A stretch of DNA of 64,000 nt from Caballeronia megalochromosomata (GCA_001580565.1 LRBF01000248.1:99417-163416), one strand, 5' to 3'. Counted from the first letter of the stretch, positions 8,062-16,906 are shown. Numbers and translations: made by a program. The notes: a model not told the origin generated them from the sequence alone.

Positions 8062-9627
8062 ATGATCAAGCAAGCGCTCCTCTCCGTTTCCGACAAATCC
8101 GGCATCGTCGATTTCGCCAAATCGCTGTCGGAACTCGGCGTCAAGCTCCTCTCGACCGGCGGCACCGCGAAACTGCTCGCCGACGCGGGCCTGCCCGTGA
8201 CCGAGGTCGCCGACTACACCGGCTTCCCGGAAATGCTCGACGGGCGCGTGAAGACGCTGCATCCGAAAGTTCATGGCGGCATTCTCGCGCGGCGCGACCT
8301 GCCCGAGCACATGGCGGCGCTCGAGAAGCACGATATCCCGACCATCGACTTGCTGGTCGTGAATCTCTATCCGTTCGTGCAGACGGTGTCCAAGGAAGAG
8401 TGCTCGCTGGAAGACGCGATCGAGAATATCGATATCGGCGGCCCGACCATGCTGCGCTCGGCGGCGAAGAATCATCGCGATGTGACGGTCATCGTCGATC
8501 CGGCCGACTACGCCGCCGTGCTCGACGAGATGCGCGCGAACAAAAATTCAGTCGGCTACAAGACGAACTTCCGTCTCGCGACGAAGGTGTTCGCGCACAC
8601 CGCGCAATACGATGGCGCGATCACGAACTATCTGACGAGCCTCACCGAAGAACTGCAGCATGCGAGCCGAAACACGTATCCGGCGACCTTCAACATGGCG
8701 TTCGAAAAGGTGCAGGACCTGCGCTACGGCGAGAACCCGCATCAGAGCGCGGCGTTCTATCGCGACCTTTCCGTGCCCGCCGGCGCGCTCGCGAACTACG
8801 CGCAGTTGCAGGGCAAGGAACTGTCGTACAACAACATCGCGGATTCCGACGCCGCGTGGGAATGCGTGAAGACATTCGATGCGCCCGCCTGCGTCATCAT
8901 CAAGCACGCGAATCCGTGCGGCGTGGCAGTTGGCGCGAACGCGGCGGAAGCGTACTCGAAGGCGTTCCAGACGGACCCGACCTCGGCGTTCGGCGGCATC
9001 ATCGCGTTCAATCGCGAAGTCGATGAAGCCACGGCGCAGGCGGTCGCGAAGCAGTTCGTCGAAGTGCTGATCGCGCCGTCGTTCAGCGAGGCTGCGCGCG
9101 CCGTGTTCGCGGCGAAGCAGAACGTGCGCCTGTTGCAGATCGCGCTCGGCGACGGTCACAACACGTTCGATCTGAAGCGCGTGGGCGGCGGCCTGCTCGT
9201 GCAATCGCTCGATGCGAAGAACGTGCAGCCGCACGAACTGCGCGTCGTGACGAAGCGTAACCCGACGCCGAAGGAAATGGACGACCTGATGTTCGCGTGG
9301 CGCGTGGCGAAGTACGTGAAGTCGAACGCGATCGTGTTCTGCGGCGGCGGCATGACGCTGGGTGTCGGCGCGGGGCAGATGAGCCGCGTGGATTCGGCGC
9401 GTATCGCGGGCATCAAGGCGCAAAACGCCGGTCTGACGCTGAACGGCTCGGCGGTGGCGTCCGATGCGTTCTTCCCGTTCCGCGACGGCCTCGATGTCGT
9501 CGTGAACGCGGGCGCGACCTGCGTGATCCAGCCTGGCGGCTCCATGCGCGACGATGAAGTGATCGCCGCCGCCGACGAGCACAACGTCGCGATGATCGTC
9601 ACCGGCACGCGTCATTTCCGTCATTAA
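8062..9627 (+). CDS. purH: Bifunctional AICAR formyltransferase/IMP cyclohydrolase
   Basis: A 521-residue enzyme for the last two steps of de novo IMP synthesis. The N-terminal ~195 residues (ALLSVSDKSGIVDFAKSL, then STGGTAKLLADAGLPVTEV) are the MGS-like IMP cyclohydrolase domain. The rest is the AICAR formyltransferase, with the conserved LRYGENPHQSA motif and the IKHANPCGVA segment. I take the ATG at 8062 (MIKQALLSV), the usual family N-terminus, not the near upstream GTG at 8053. A hairpin terminator follows the gene. Confidence 0.96.
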   Translation: MIKQALLSVSDKSGIVDFAKSLSELGVKLLSTGGTAKLLADAGLPVTEVADYTGFPEMLDGRVKTLHPKVHGGILARRDLPEHMAALEKHDIPTIDLLVVNLYPFVQTVSKEECSLEDAIENIDIGGPTMLRSAAKNHRDVTVIVDPADYAAVLDEMRANKNSVGYKTNFRLATKVFAHTAQYDGAITNYLTSLTEELQHASRNTYPATFNMAFEKVQDLRYGENPHQSAAFYRDLSVPAGALANYAQLQGKELSYNNIADSDAAWECVKTFDAPACVIIKHANPCGVAVGANAAEAYSKAFQTDPTSAFGGIIAFNREVDEATAQAVAKQFVEVLIAPSFSEAARAVFAAKQNVRLLQIALGDGHNTFDLKRVGGGLLVQSLDAKNVQPHELRVVTKRNPTPKEMDDLMFAWRVAKYVKSNAIVFCGGGMTLGVGAGQMSRVDSARIAGIKAQNAGLTLNGSAVASDAFFPFRDGLDVVVNAGATCVIQPGGSMRDDEVIAAADEHNVAMIVTGTRHFRH

Positions 9628-9650
9628 TCACTGCGGCTTCATTTAAGATT

Positions 9651-9689
9651 GGCCTGTTTGCGCTTTGAGTGGCGCAAGCAGGCCTTTTT
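9651..9689 (+). terminator. Intrinsic terminator after purH
   Basis: A 13-bp stem (9651-9663 with 9672-9684, one G-U pair) with an 8-base loop is followed by TTTTTGATTT. It lies between purH and ruvC. Confidence 0.88.
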
Positions 9690-9724
9690 GATTTGGACAC
9701 TTGGACAACGCGCATCGCGAACGA

Positions 9725-10267
9725 ATGAGAATCCTAGGCATCGACCCCGGCCTGCGCGTGACGGGCTTCGGCATCATCGACAAAACGGGGCACACGCTCA
9801 ACTACGTGACGAGCGGCGTCATCAAGACGGCCGATGCCGATCTGCCTTCGCGTCTCAACACGATCTTCAGCGGTATCTCGACGCTCATCGCGCAGCACAA
9901 TCCGGATCAGGCAGCGATCGAAAAGGTCTTCGTCAACGTGAATCCGCAATCGACGCTGCTGCTCGGCCAGGCGCGCGGCGCGGCGATTTGCGGGCTTGTC
10001 GCGAGCGGCGTGCCGGTCGCGGAGTACACGGCCTTGCAGTTGAAGCAGGCTGTCGTCGGTTACGGACGCGCGACGAAGGAACAGATGCAGCAGATGGTCG
10101 TGCGTCTCCTGAGCCTTTCCGGCGTGCCGAGCACCGACGCCGCCGACGCGCTCGGCATGGCCATCTGCCATGCGCACGGCGGCACGGGCCTCGCGACCCT
10201 GGGCGGCATCGCGCCGGGGCTTGCGAAGAAAGGCTTGCGCGTGCGGCGTGGCCGGCTCATCGGCTAA
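9725..10267 (+). CDS. ruvC: Crossover junction endodeoxyribonuclease RuvC
   Basis: A 180-residue Holliday-junction resolvase of the RNase H fold that cuts symmetric strands in junctions held by RuvAB. The four catalytic acids line up exactly with E. coli: D7 (GIDPGLRVTG), E66 (AAIEKVFVN), D138 and D141 (STDAADALGMA). The ATG at 9725 is used because the first residues must be MRILGIDPG, and the track-level extension upstream has no similarity. It heads a ruvC-ruvA-ruvB run, with ruvA 29 bases downstream. Confidence 0.96.
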   Translation: MRILGIDPGLRVTGFGIIDKTGHTLNYVTSGVIKTADADLPSRLNTIFSGISTLIAQHNPDQAAIEKVFVNVNPQSTLLLGQARGAAICGLVASGVPVAEYTALQLKQAVVGYGRATKEQMQQMVVRLLSLSGVPSTDAADALGMAICHAHGGTGLATLGGIAPGLAKKGLRVRRGRLIG

Positions 10268-10296
10268 TAACACTTCTCCTCTCTTGGCTTGAACAC

Positions 10297-10878
10297 ATGA
10301 TCGGTCGAATCGCCGGCGTTCTGCTGGAAAAAAATCCGCCGCACCTGCTCGTCGATTGCAACGGCGTCGGCTACGAAATCGACGTGCCGATGAGCACCTT
10401 CTACAACCTGCCGAATGCCGGCGAAAAGGTCGTGTTGCTCACGCAGTTGATCGTGCGCGAGGACGCGCATCTGCTATACGGGTTTCTCACCGCGCAGGAA
10501 CGCTCGACCTTCCGCGAGTTGCTGAAGATCAGCGGCATCGGCGCGCGCATGGCGCTGGCGGTGCTTTCGGGCATGAGCGTGCACGAACTCGCGCAGACCG
10601 TGACGACGCAGGATGCCGCGCGCCTCACGCGCGTGCCGGGCATCGGCAAGAAGACGGCGGAGCGCCTGCTGCTCGAACTGAAAGGCAAGCTCGGCGCGGA
10701 TCTCGGCGCGATCGCAGGCACGGTTTCGCAGTCCGATCACGCGTCCGATATCCTCAACGCGTTGCTCGCGCTTGGGTATTCCGAGAAGGAAGCGCTCGCG
10801 GCGGTGAAGAACGTGCCGGCGGGAACGGGGGTGTCCGAGGGTATCAAGCTGGCGCTGAAGGCGCTTTCGAAGGGGTGA
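10297..10878 (+). CDS. ruvA: Holliday junction branch migration protein RuvA
   Basis: A 193-residue junction-binding subunit that tetramerises around the four-way junction and recruits the RuvB motors. Domain order: an N-terminal OB fold (MIGRIAGVLLEKNPPHLLV), tandem helix-hairpin-helix motifs (ISGIGARMALAVLSG and VPGIGKKTAERLLLEL), then a flexible linker and a C-terminal three-helix RuvB-binding domain (SDILNALLALGYSEKEA). The length is normal. The gene sits between ruvC and ruvB in the same direction. Confidence 0.96.
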   Translation: MIGRIAGVLLEKNPPHLLVDCNGVGYEIDVPMSTFYNLPNAGEKVVLLTQLIVREDAHLLYGFLTAQERSTFRELLKISGIGARMALAVLSGMSVHELAQTVTTQDAARLTRVPGIGKKTAERLLLELKGKLGADLGAIAGTVSQSDHASDILNALLALGYSEKEALAAVKNVPAGTGVSEGIKLALKALSKG

Positions 10879-10922
10879 TGGCCTAGCCCATCCGGCCAGC
10901 TTCCCCCCGCGAAACCTCGCTG

Positions 10923-10937
10923 TACAATCGACCCATG
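10923..10937 (+). promoter_or_regulatory. Putative -10 box placed for a leaderless ruvB mRNA
   Basis: TACAAT (10923-10928) is followed by six bases (CGACCC) and the ruvB ATG. A transcript started at the normal distance would begin on the start codon. The preceding 25 bases contain no Shine-Dalgarno sequence. A weak TTCCCC lies 16 bases upstream as a possible -35. Confidence 0.5.
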
Positions 10938-11996
10938 ATCGAAACCGACAAACTCGCCGCCGAACGCGTCATCTCGGCCACGCCCGTCTCGCCGAACGAG
11001 GAAGCGTTCGAGCGCGCGCTGCGTCCGCGTCAGCTCGATGAATACATCGGCCAGGAGAAGGCGCGCGGGCAGCTCGAAATCTTCATCGAAGCGGCCAAGC
11101 GCCGTTCCGAGGCGCTCGATCACGTCTTGCTGTTCGGGCCGCCGGGTCTCGGCAAGACGACGCTCGCGCACATTATCGCGCGAGAAATGGGCGTGAATCT
11201 GCGGCAGACGTCGGGCCCGGTGCTCGAACGCGCGGGCGATCTCGCCGCCCTTCTCACCAATCTCGAAGCGAACGACGTGCTGTTCATCGACGAGATTCAC
11301 CGCCTTTCGCCGGTCGTCGAGGAAATTCTGTATCCGGCGCTCGAGGATTATCAGATCGACATCATGATCGGTGAGGGACCGGCCGCGCGCAGCGTGAAGC
11401 TGGACCTGCAGCCGTTCACGCTCGTCGGCGCGACCACGCGCGCGGGCATGCTGACGAATCCGCTGCGCGACCGCTTCGGCATCGTGTCGCGGCTGGAGTT
11501 TTATAACGCGAGCGAACTGGCGCGCATCGTGTCGCGTTCGGCGTCGCTTCTGAAAGCCGAGATCGTGCCCGAAGGTGCGCTGGAAATCGCGAAGCGCTCG
11601 CGCGGCACGCCGCGGATTGCGAACCGCCTGCTGCGCCGCGTGCGCGATTACGCCGAAGTGAAAGCGGACGGCACGATTTCCGCCGATGTCGCCGACCGCG
11701 CGCTGAAGATGCTCGACGTCGATCCCGTCGGCTTCGACCTGATGGACCGCAAGCTGCTCGAAGCGATCCTGCACAAGTTCGATGGCGGTCCGGTCGGCGT
11801 GGACAATCTCGCCGCGGCGATCGGTGAGGAGCGCGATACGATCGAAGACGTGCTGGAGCCTTATCTGATCCAGCAAGGCTTCCTGCAGCGCACGCCGCGC
11901 GGGCGTGTCGCGACCATGCTCACGTATCGGCACTTCGGCATCGCCGCGCCGGACGCCGGGCCGATTCGTGATCTCTGGGATACGAACAACGGCTAG
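10935..11996 (+). CDS. ruvB: Holliday junction branch migration ATPase RuvB
   Basis: A 353-residue AAA+ ring motor that drives branch migration with RuvA. Visible motifs: Walker A GPPGLGKTTLA, Walker B DEIHRL, sensor 1 (GATTRAGMLTNPLRDRFG, which includes the arginine finger region), and a C-terminal winged helix (RTPRGRVATMLTYRHFG). The start is the ATG at 10935, giving the standard Burkholderia N-terminus. The stop codon lies in the palindrome CTAG, which also forms the stop of the convergent phosphatase gene, so the two genes overlap by four bases. Confidence 0.96.
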   Translation: MIETDKLAAERVISATPVSPNEEAFERALRPRQLDEYIGQEKARGQLEIFIEAAKRRSEALDHVLLFGPPGLGKTTLAHIIAREMGVNLRQTSGPVLERAGDLAALLTNLEANDVLFIDEIHRLSPVVEEILYPALEDYQIDIMIGEGPAARSVKLDLQPFTLVGATTRAGMLTNPLRDRFGIVSRLEFYNASELARIVSRSASLLKAEIVPEGALEIAKRSRGTPRIANRLLRRVRDYAEVKADGTISADVADRALKMLDVDPVGFDLMDRKLLEAILHKFDGGPVGVDNLAAAIGEERDTIEDVLEPYLIQQGFLQRTPRGRVATMLTYRHFGIAAPDAGPIRDLWDTNNG

Positions 11997-12643
11997 GCGC
12001 GCTTGCGCAAGTTATCGTCGTCGGTATCGGTGGACAGATGGGTGACATCGCCCCACGACACGACCGCCGCGCCGCCGTCCACATAGTCCACCACGTTCAC
12101 GCTGCAATTGAGCAGGGGCCAGTTGCGCGGTTCCTGCAGCGACAGCCTCATCGCGAATCGATAGATGCAATCGAGCACGCCGCCATGCGCGACCACAGCG
12201 ATTCGCCCGCCCGGATGCGCGGCAACGATCGGTTCCATCGCATGCACGACGCGGTGATAAAACACGCGCTGCGATTCACCATCGCCGGGCGGTGCGAAAC
12301 CGGGATCGCGCGTCTGCCATTCGATGTATTCAGCGGGGTACTTCTCGTTGATCTCGTCGCTGTCGTGGCCCTGAAACGCGCCGTAGAACCGCTCGCGCAG
12401 CTTTTCCGACAAACGCAATTCGAGCCCGAGCGCATCCGCGAAAGGACGCGCCGTCTGCTGCGCGCGCTGCAGATCGCTCGAATAAACGGCATCGATCCGG
12501 CCTTCGCGCGCAAGGCGCTGTCCGAGTTGCTCGGCTTGCAGGAAACCGTGCTCGGACAACGGAATATCGATATGCCCCTGAATGCGCTTGATGCGATTCC
12601 AGTCGGTTTCGCCGTGCCGGATAAAAAGAACCTGAGTCGTCAT
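11993..12643 (-). CDS. Histidine phosphatase family protein (phosphoglycerate mutase-like)
   Basis: A 216-residue protein of the branch-1 histidine phosphatase clan. The phosphohistidine motif is FIRHGETDWN (RHG at residues 9-11), with the second catalytic His in VVAHGGVLDCIYR and acid Glu in KLRERFYGAFQG. The family covers cofactor-dependent phosphoglycerate mutase and many broad phosphatases such as GpmB, CobC and PhoE. The short length and lack of the full PGM insert favour a phosphatase, and the substrate is unknown. The start overlaps the dtd stop in ATGA, so the two genes are coupled. Confidence 0.88.
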   Translation of the reverse strand: MTTQVLFIRHGETDWNRIKRIQGHIDIPLSEHGFLQAEQLGQRLAREGRIDAVYSSDLQRAQQTARPFADALGLELRLSEKLRERFYGAFQGHDSDEINEKYPAEYIEWQTRDPGFAPPGDGESQRVFYHRVVHAMEPIVAAHPGGRIAVVAHGGVLDCIYRFAMRLSLQEPRNWPLLNCSVNVVDYVDGGAAVVSWGDVTHLSTDTDDDNLRKRA

Positions 12644-13098
12644 GGACGTACCTGAAGCCAGAAAGTAACCGGCCCGTCATTGACGAGCGACACCTGCATC
12701 TCCGCACCGAATTCGCCCGTCTCGACGATCGGATGCTTCGCGCGCGCCTCTTCGACGAAGTAATCGAAAAGACGCCTGCCTTCGTCGGGCGGCGCGGCGG
12801 GCGTGAAGCTCGGGCGCAGGCCGCTCGACGTATCGGCGGCAAGCGTGAATTGAGAAACCAGCAAAACGCCGCCCGCGCGGCCCGCGCCATCCATGTTCGA
12901 TACGGACAGGTTCATCTTGCCCGCGGCATCGCTGAACACGCGGTAGGCGAGCATTTTGGCGAGCAGCTTGTCGGCGGCGGCTTCGTTGTCGCCGCGCTCG
13001 GCGCAGACCAGCGCGAGCAAGCCCGCGTCGATTGCGCCGGTCACGCGCTCGCCCACGCGCACGTCGGCGCGCTTCACACGCTGAATGAGCGCGATCAT
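12640..13098 (-). CDS. dtd: D-aminoacyl-tRNA deacylase
   Basis: A 152-residue dimeric enzyme that hydrolyses D-amino acids, and also glycine, mischarged on tRNA. The diagnostic motifs are present: the cross-subunit Gly-cisPro (NDGPVTFWLQ) at the C-terminus and the SQFTLAAD motif near the middle. The N-terminus MIALIQRVKRADVRV is typical. It lies just downstream of tyrS (4-base gap), and TyrRS is a classical source of D-Tyr-tRNA. This makes tyrS-dtd a functional pair, with the phosphatase gene as a third coupled member. Confidence 0.95.
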   Translation of the reverse strand: MIALIQRVKRADVRVGERVTGAIDAGLLALVCAERGDNEAAADKLLAKMLAYRVFSDAAGKMNLSVSNMDGAGRAGGVLLVSQFTLAADTSSGLRPSFTPAAPPDEGRRLFDYFVEEARAKHPIVETGEFGAEMQVSLVNDGPVTFWLQVRP

Positions 13099-13102
13099 CG
13101 GC

Positions 13103-14359
13103 TCAGGCGGTCAGCGTGACGCGCGCGAAGCGGCGCTTGCCCACCTGCACGACGAACTCGCCCGCCTCGACCTTCAGGCCCTTGTCGGAGACGGTCGCCC
13201 CGTCGATCTTCACGCCGCCCTGCTCGATGTTGCGCAGCGCTTCGCTCGTCGACGGCACGAGGCCCGCCTGCTTCAGCAACTGGCCGATCGCGATCGGCGC
13301 GCCCGCGAGCGTCACCGTCGGAATGTCGTCCGGCACGCCGCCCTTCGCGCGATGATTGAAGTCCTCCAGCGCGCGCTCCGCATCCGCAGGCGAGTGGAAA
13401 CGCGCGACGACCTCCTGCGCGAGCATCACCTTGAAGTCGCGCGGATTGCGGCCGCCTTCGGCTTCTTCCCGGAAGCGCGCGATCTCCCCGATGCTGCGGA
13501 ACGACAGCAGTTCGAAGTAACGCCACATCAGCGTGTCCGAGATACTCATGAGCTTGCCGAACATCTCGGTCGGCTTCTCGCTGATGCCGACGTAGTTGTT
13601 CTTCGATTTCGACATCTTTTCGACGCCGTCGAGACCTTCGAGCAGCGGCATCGTCAGGATGCACTGCTGTTCCTGGCCGTACTGCTTCTGCAGTTCGCGG
13701 CCAACGAGCAGGTTGAACTTCTGGTCCGTGCCGCCGAGTTCGAGATCCGCATTCAGCGCGACGGAGTCGTAGCCCTGCATCAGCGGGTACAGGAATTCGT
13801 GGATCGAGATCGGTACGCCGCCCTGAAAGCGTTTGGTGAAGTCCTCGCGCTCCAGAATGCGCGCGACCGTGTAGCGCGACGCGAGCTTGATCATGCCGTC
13901 GGCGCCGAGCGGCATCGACCATTCGCTGTTGTAGCGGATCTCGGTCTTCTCGCGATCGAGCACGAGCGCGGCCTGCTCGAAATACGTCTTCGCGTTGCTT
14001 TCGATCTGCTCGCGCGTGAGCGGCGGACGCGTCGCGTTGCGGCCGGACGGATCGCCGATCAGCGAGGTGAAATCGCCGATCAGGAAAATGACCTGGTGGC
14101 CGAGGTCCTGCAACTGGCGCATCTTGTTCAGCACGACCGTATGGCCGATGTGGATGTCGGGCGCGGTCGGATCGAGACCGAGCTTGATGCGCAACGGCTT
14201 GCCCGTCGCGGCGCTCCTTGCGAGCTTCTGCGCGAATTCGTCTTCGATCAACAGTTCGTCGCAGCCGCGCTTCGCCACGGCGAGCGCGTTTTTTACTTCG
14301 TCGGTGATCGGAAAACTCTGCGCGGCGGGCGCGGAAGAAGCGTTGGAATCAGTGGTCAT
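13103..14359 (-). CDS. tyrS: Tyrosine--tRNA ligase
   Basis: A 418-residue class I synthetase. The ATP-binding HIGH motif appears in PDIHIGHTVVLNKM and the KMSKS motif in VEKMSKSKNNYVG. A C-terminal S4 RNA-binding domain is visible (GGVKIDGATVSDKGLKVEAGEFVVQVGKR spans it). I choose the ATG at 14359. An in-frame TTG 21 bases upstream would add seven residues with no family support. It is the first gene of the tyrS-dtd-phosphatase operon, with no obvious T-box or other leader. Confidence 0.95.
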   Translation of the reverse strand: MTTDSNASSAPAAQSFPITDEVKNALAVAKRGCDELLIEDEFAQKLARSAATGKPLRIKLGLDPTAPDIHIGHTVVLNKMRQLQDLGHQVIFLIGDFTSLIGDPSGRNATRPPLTREQIESNAKTYFEQAALVLDREKTEIRYNSEWSMPLGADGMIKLASRYTVARILEREDFTKRFQGGVPISIHEFLYPLMQGYDSVALNADLELGGTDQKFNLLVGRELQKQYGQEQQCILTMPLLEGLDGVEKMSKSKNNYVGISEKPTEMFGKLMSISDTLMWRYFELLSFRSIGEIARFREEAEGGRNPRDFKVMLAQEVVARFHSPADAERALEDFNHRAKGGVPDDIPTVTLAGAPIAIGQLLKQAGLVPSTSEALRNIEQGGVKIDGATVSDKGLKVEAGEFVVQVGKRRFARVTLTA

Positions 14360-14710
14360 GCTTGCGGCTTGTGAAGTCAAAAGGGTTCGATGACTGGCGT
14401 CGGAATGCAGCCTCGACGCCGTCGCAGCGGTCCGGCGTGGCCGGATGGGACGCCGCGCGTCGAAACGCGGCGCGCGCGGAAAATGACGGAATCACGCGCA
14501 ATTGCTTGTTCAGGCTCAGGATTTTACGCGATGACGCGGCCCTTCGCGCCGTTTCGTGTCCGATCGGTCCGTTTTACGCGGCTTTCGGCCCGCCAGAATG
14601 CGCGCCGGCGATACAACCGGCCTCAGACGCGTCTTAACGATTCGATGCATAACGCGGATAATCGCCGCTTGAGCGAAACCCGGCAACACGGCATCGACGA
14701 GGAGAGCAGC
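14360..14710. other. Divergent intergenic region between tyrS and anmK
   Basis: About 350 bases with no convincing gene. An open frame continuous with anmK crosses it, but its translation is arginine-rich and lacks family similarity. The only clear signal is the GAGGAGA ribosome site just before the anmK GTG. No promoter could be assigned with confidence. Confidence 0.6.
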
Positions 14711-15862
14711 GTGCCCAAGAAAACCGAAGCAATCGAAACCGGCAAGGCGGATGGCGTGTACTTCGGTTTGATGTCCGGAACCAGCATGGACGGCGTGGAC
14801 GGCGTCGCCGTGCAGTTCGCGGCCGGCAAGCCGCCGGTCGTGCTCGGCGAGGCGCATGTTTCCTTTTCGAAAGGCCTGCGCGATGCGCTCTTCGAGTTGC
14901 AATCGCCCGGTGACAACGAACTCGAACGCGCGTCGCTCGCCGCCAATGCGCTCGCGACGCGTTACGCCGTGTGTTGTCACGAACTGCAGAGCATGAGCGG
15001 CTATTCGGCGGCGAAGGTGCGCGCGATCGGGGTGCACGGCCAGACGGTGCGGCACCGGCCGGAGAAGGGCTATACGCGGCAGATCAACAATCCCGCGCTG
15101 CTTGCGGAGATGACGAACATCGACGTGGTCGCCGATTTCCGCAGCCGCGATGTCGCCGCGGGCGGCCAGGGCGCGCCGCTCGTGCCGGCATTTCACGCGA
15201 CGGTCTTCGGCGAACGGAACGAGACACGCGTGGTGTGCAATCTGGGCGGCATCAGCAATATCACGATTCTTGCGGCAAGCGGCGAAGTGCGCGGCTTCGA
15301 TTGCGGTCCGGCAAACGCGCTGATCGACGAATGGGCGCTGCGTCATCTGCAGCGAGCCTACGACGATGGCGGGCAATTCGCGGCGCAAGGCCAGGTGCAT
15401 CAGGCGTTGCTCGGCGCCCTTCTCGACGAGCCTTTTTTCGACCAGGCGCCGCCGAAAAGCACGGGCCGCGATCTGTTCAATCCGGCGTGGATGGACGCGA
15501 AACTCGCCGCCTTCGCGAGCCTCGCTCCCGCCGATGTTCAGGCGACACTCACCGCGCTCACCGCGACGACGGTCGCCCGCGAGATCGCGCGTCACGCGTC
15601 GGATGTCCGCGCCGTATACGTGTGCGGCGGCGGCGCGCGCAATCCGGTTTTGCTGAAGATGCTCCAGCATGCGCTGGAAGACGGCGACGTGCCGGGCGTG
15701 CCCGTCATGACGACCGAAGCGCTCGGCGTGCCGCCGCAGCAGGTCGAAGCGCTGGCGTTCGCGTGGCTCGCGATGCGCTGTGTCGCGCGCGAGCCGGGCA
15801 ATCTGCCCGCGGTGACGGGCGCCTCGGGTGCGCGTGTGCTCGGCGCGATCTATCCGCACTAA
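14711..15862 (+). CDS. anmK: Anhydro-N-acetylmuramic acid kinase
   Basis: A 383-residue sugar kinase of the ASKHA fold that opens and phosphorylates anhydro-MurNAc from recycled peptidoglycan to give MurNAc-6-phosphate. The N-terminal phosphate-binding motif GLMSGTSMDGVDG and the CNLGGISNIT and FDCGPANALIDEW segments are diagnostic. The start is placed on the GTG at 14711, because a GAGGAGA ribosome site lies about 8 bases upstream and the family core begins shortly after. An in-frame ATG at 14645 would add 22 residues but has no such site. It is convergent with erpA. Confidence 0.92.
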   Translation: MPKKTEAIETGKADGVYFGLMSGTSMDGVDGVAVQFAAGKPPVVLGEAHVSFSKGLRDALFELQSPGDNELERASLAANALATRYAVCCHELQSMSGYSAAKVRAIGVHGQTVRHRPEKGYTRQINNPALLAEMTNIDVVADFRSRDVAAGGQGAPLVPAFHATVFGERNETRVVCNLGGISNITILAASGEVRGFDCGPANALIDEWALRHLQRAYDDGGQFAAQGQVHQALLGALLDEPFFDQAPPKSTGRDLFNPAWMDAKLAAFASLAPADVQATLTALTATTVAREIARHASDVRAVYVCGGGARNPVLLKMLQHALEDGDVPGVPVMTTEALGVPPQQVEALAFAWLAMRCVAREPGNLPAVTGASGARVLGAIYPH

Positions 15863-15870
15863 GCACGCCC

Positions 15871-15900
15871 CGAAAACAAAACGGAGCCCGAAGGCTCCGT
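15871..15900 (-). terminator. Intrinsic terminator of erpA (possibly shared with anmK)
   Basis: An 8-bp perfect stem ACGGAGCC/GGCTCCGT (15881-15888, 15893-15900) with a CGAA loop is followed on the minus strand by TTTTGTTTTCG. On the plus strand there is no T-run, so it mainly serves erpA. Confidence 0.8.
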
Positions 15901-15925
15901 TCAGATCACATCGATTGATTCGTGC

Positions 15926-16291
15926 TCAGACCGAGAACGACGAACCGCAACCGCAAGTCGTGGTGGCGTTCGGGTTCTTGATGACGAACTGCGCGCCGTT
16001 GATGTCGTCCTTGTAGTCGATTTCCGCGCCGACGAGGTACTGGTAGCTCATCGAGTCGACGAGCAACTGCACGCCCGCCTTGTCCATCACGGTGTCGTCT
16101 TCGTTGACTTCTTCGTCGAACGTGAAGCCGTACTGGAAACCCGAGCATCCGCCGCCCTGCACGAACACACGCAGCTTCAGATCCGGATTGCCCTCTTCGT
16201 CGATCAATTGCTTGACCTTGTCCGCAGCCGCGTCGGTGAAGACGAACGGCATCGGCATTTCGGTCGTGGGGGTGTCGCTGACAGCGCTCAT
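15926..16291 (-). CDS. erpA: Iron-sulfur cluster insertion protein ErpA
   Basis: A 121-residue A-type carrier that delivers Fe-S clusters to apo-enzymes, including those of isoprenoid synthesis and respiration. The three cluster cysteines of the HesB/IscA fold are C49 (GGGCSGFQYG), C113 and C115 (TTCGCGSSF). The N-terminus carries an extra ~14 residues before the core (FVFTDAAADKVKQLI), as in other Burkholderia. It lies downstream of rpsI but is separated by a terminator and has its own TACAAT box near 16322, so it is probably transcribed separately. Confidence 0.94.
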   Translation of the reverse strand: MSAVSDTPTTEMPMPFVFTDAAADKVKQLIDEEGNPDLKLRVFVQGGGCSGFQYGFTFDEEVNEDDTVMDKAGVQLLVDSMSYQYLVGAEIDYKDDINGAQFVIKNPNATTTCGCGSSFSV

Positions 16292-16410
16292 TCGAACTCT
16301 CCAATTAAGCTTCTAACCGCTATTGTAGGGCTGATCTCAATATCGTGCCGAATGTCCATGAAATCAATGGGCTATATGCAAATTCGACATGACGGGCGTT
16401 CGGCGCGCCA

Positions 16411-16446
16411 AAACGAAAAAGCCGCCGGCACCAACGTGCGGGCGGC
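16411..16446 (-). terminator. Intrinsic terminator of the rplM-rpsI operon
   Basis: On the minus strand GCCGCC-C-GCAC-GTTG-GTGC-C-GGCGGC forms a 10-bp stem with one C-C mismatch, followed by TTTTTCGTTTT. It lies 57 bases past the rpsI stop. Confidence 0.9.
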
Positions 16447-16502
16447 CTTTGCAGCAGTTTCGCCAGGAGCCGGTGTCCGGAGCCGGCGAAACGCCGAAGC
16501 GC

Positions 16503-16895
16503 TTAACGCTTCGAGAATTGCTTCCTGCGGCGTGCCTTGTGGAAACCAACCTTCTTACGTTCCACTTCACGCGCGTCGCGGGTGACGAAGCCTGCGTTCG
16601 ACAGTTGCGACTTCAGCGTTGCGTCGTAGTCCATCAGCGCACGGGTGATGCCGTGGCGCACCGCGCCTGCCTGACCCGTTTCACCGCCGCCGTTCACGTT
16701 GACCTTGATGTCGAACGTGGTGGCGTGGTTCGTGAGTTCCAGCGGCTGGCGCACGATCATCAGCGACGTTTCGCGCGAGAAATAGTCGGCGATGGGCTTG
16801 CCATTGACGATGATCTCGCCCTTGCCCGACTTGATGAAGACACGAGCGACGGCGCTCTTGCGGCGGCCCGTACCGTAGTTCCAGTTACCGATCAT
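16503..16895 (-). CDS. rpsI: 30S ribosomal protein S9
   Basis: The 130-residue small-subunit protein S9, whose basic C-terminal tail reaches the P-site tRNA. It has the typical N-terminal YGTGRRKSAVARVF motif and ends in the conserved basic tail (KVGFHKARRRKQFSKR). It follows rplM by 11 bases, the conserved bacterial rplM-rpsI operon. Confidence 0.97.
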   Translation of the reverse strand: MIGNWNYGTGRRKSAVARVFIKSGKGEIIVNGKPIADYFSRETSLMIVRQPLELTNHATTFDIKVNVNGGGETGQAGAVRHGITRALMDYDATLKSQLSNAGFVTRDAREVERKKVGFHKARRRKQFSKR

Positions 16896-16906
16896 GTGGG
16901 CTCCCC

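Noticed and set aside
13085..14374. A 429-residue plus-strand open frame across tyrS
   Set aside because: Antisense to tyrS, whose HIGH and KMSKS motifs are intact.
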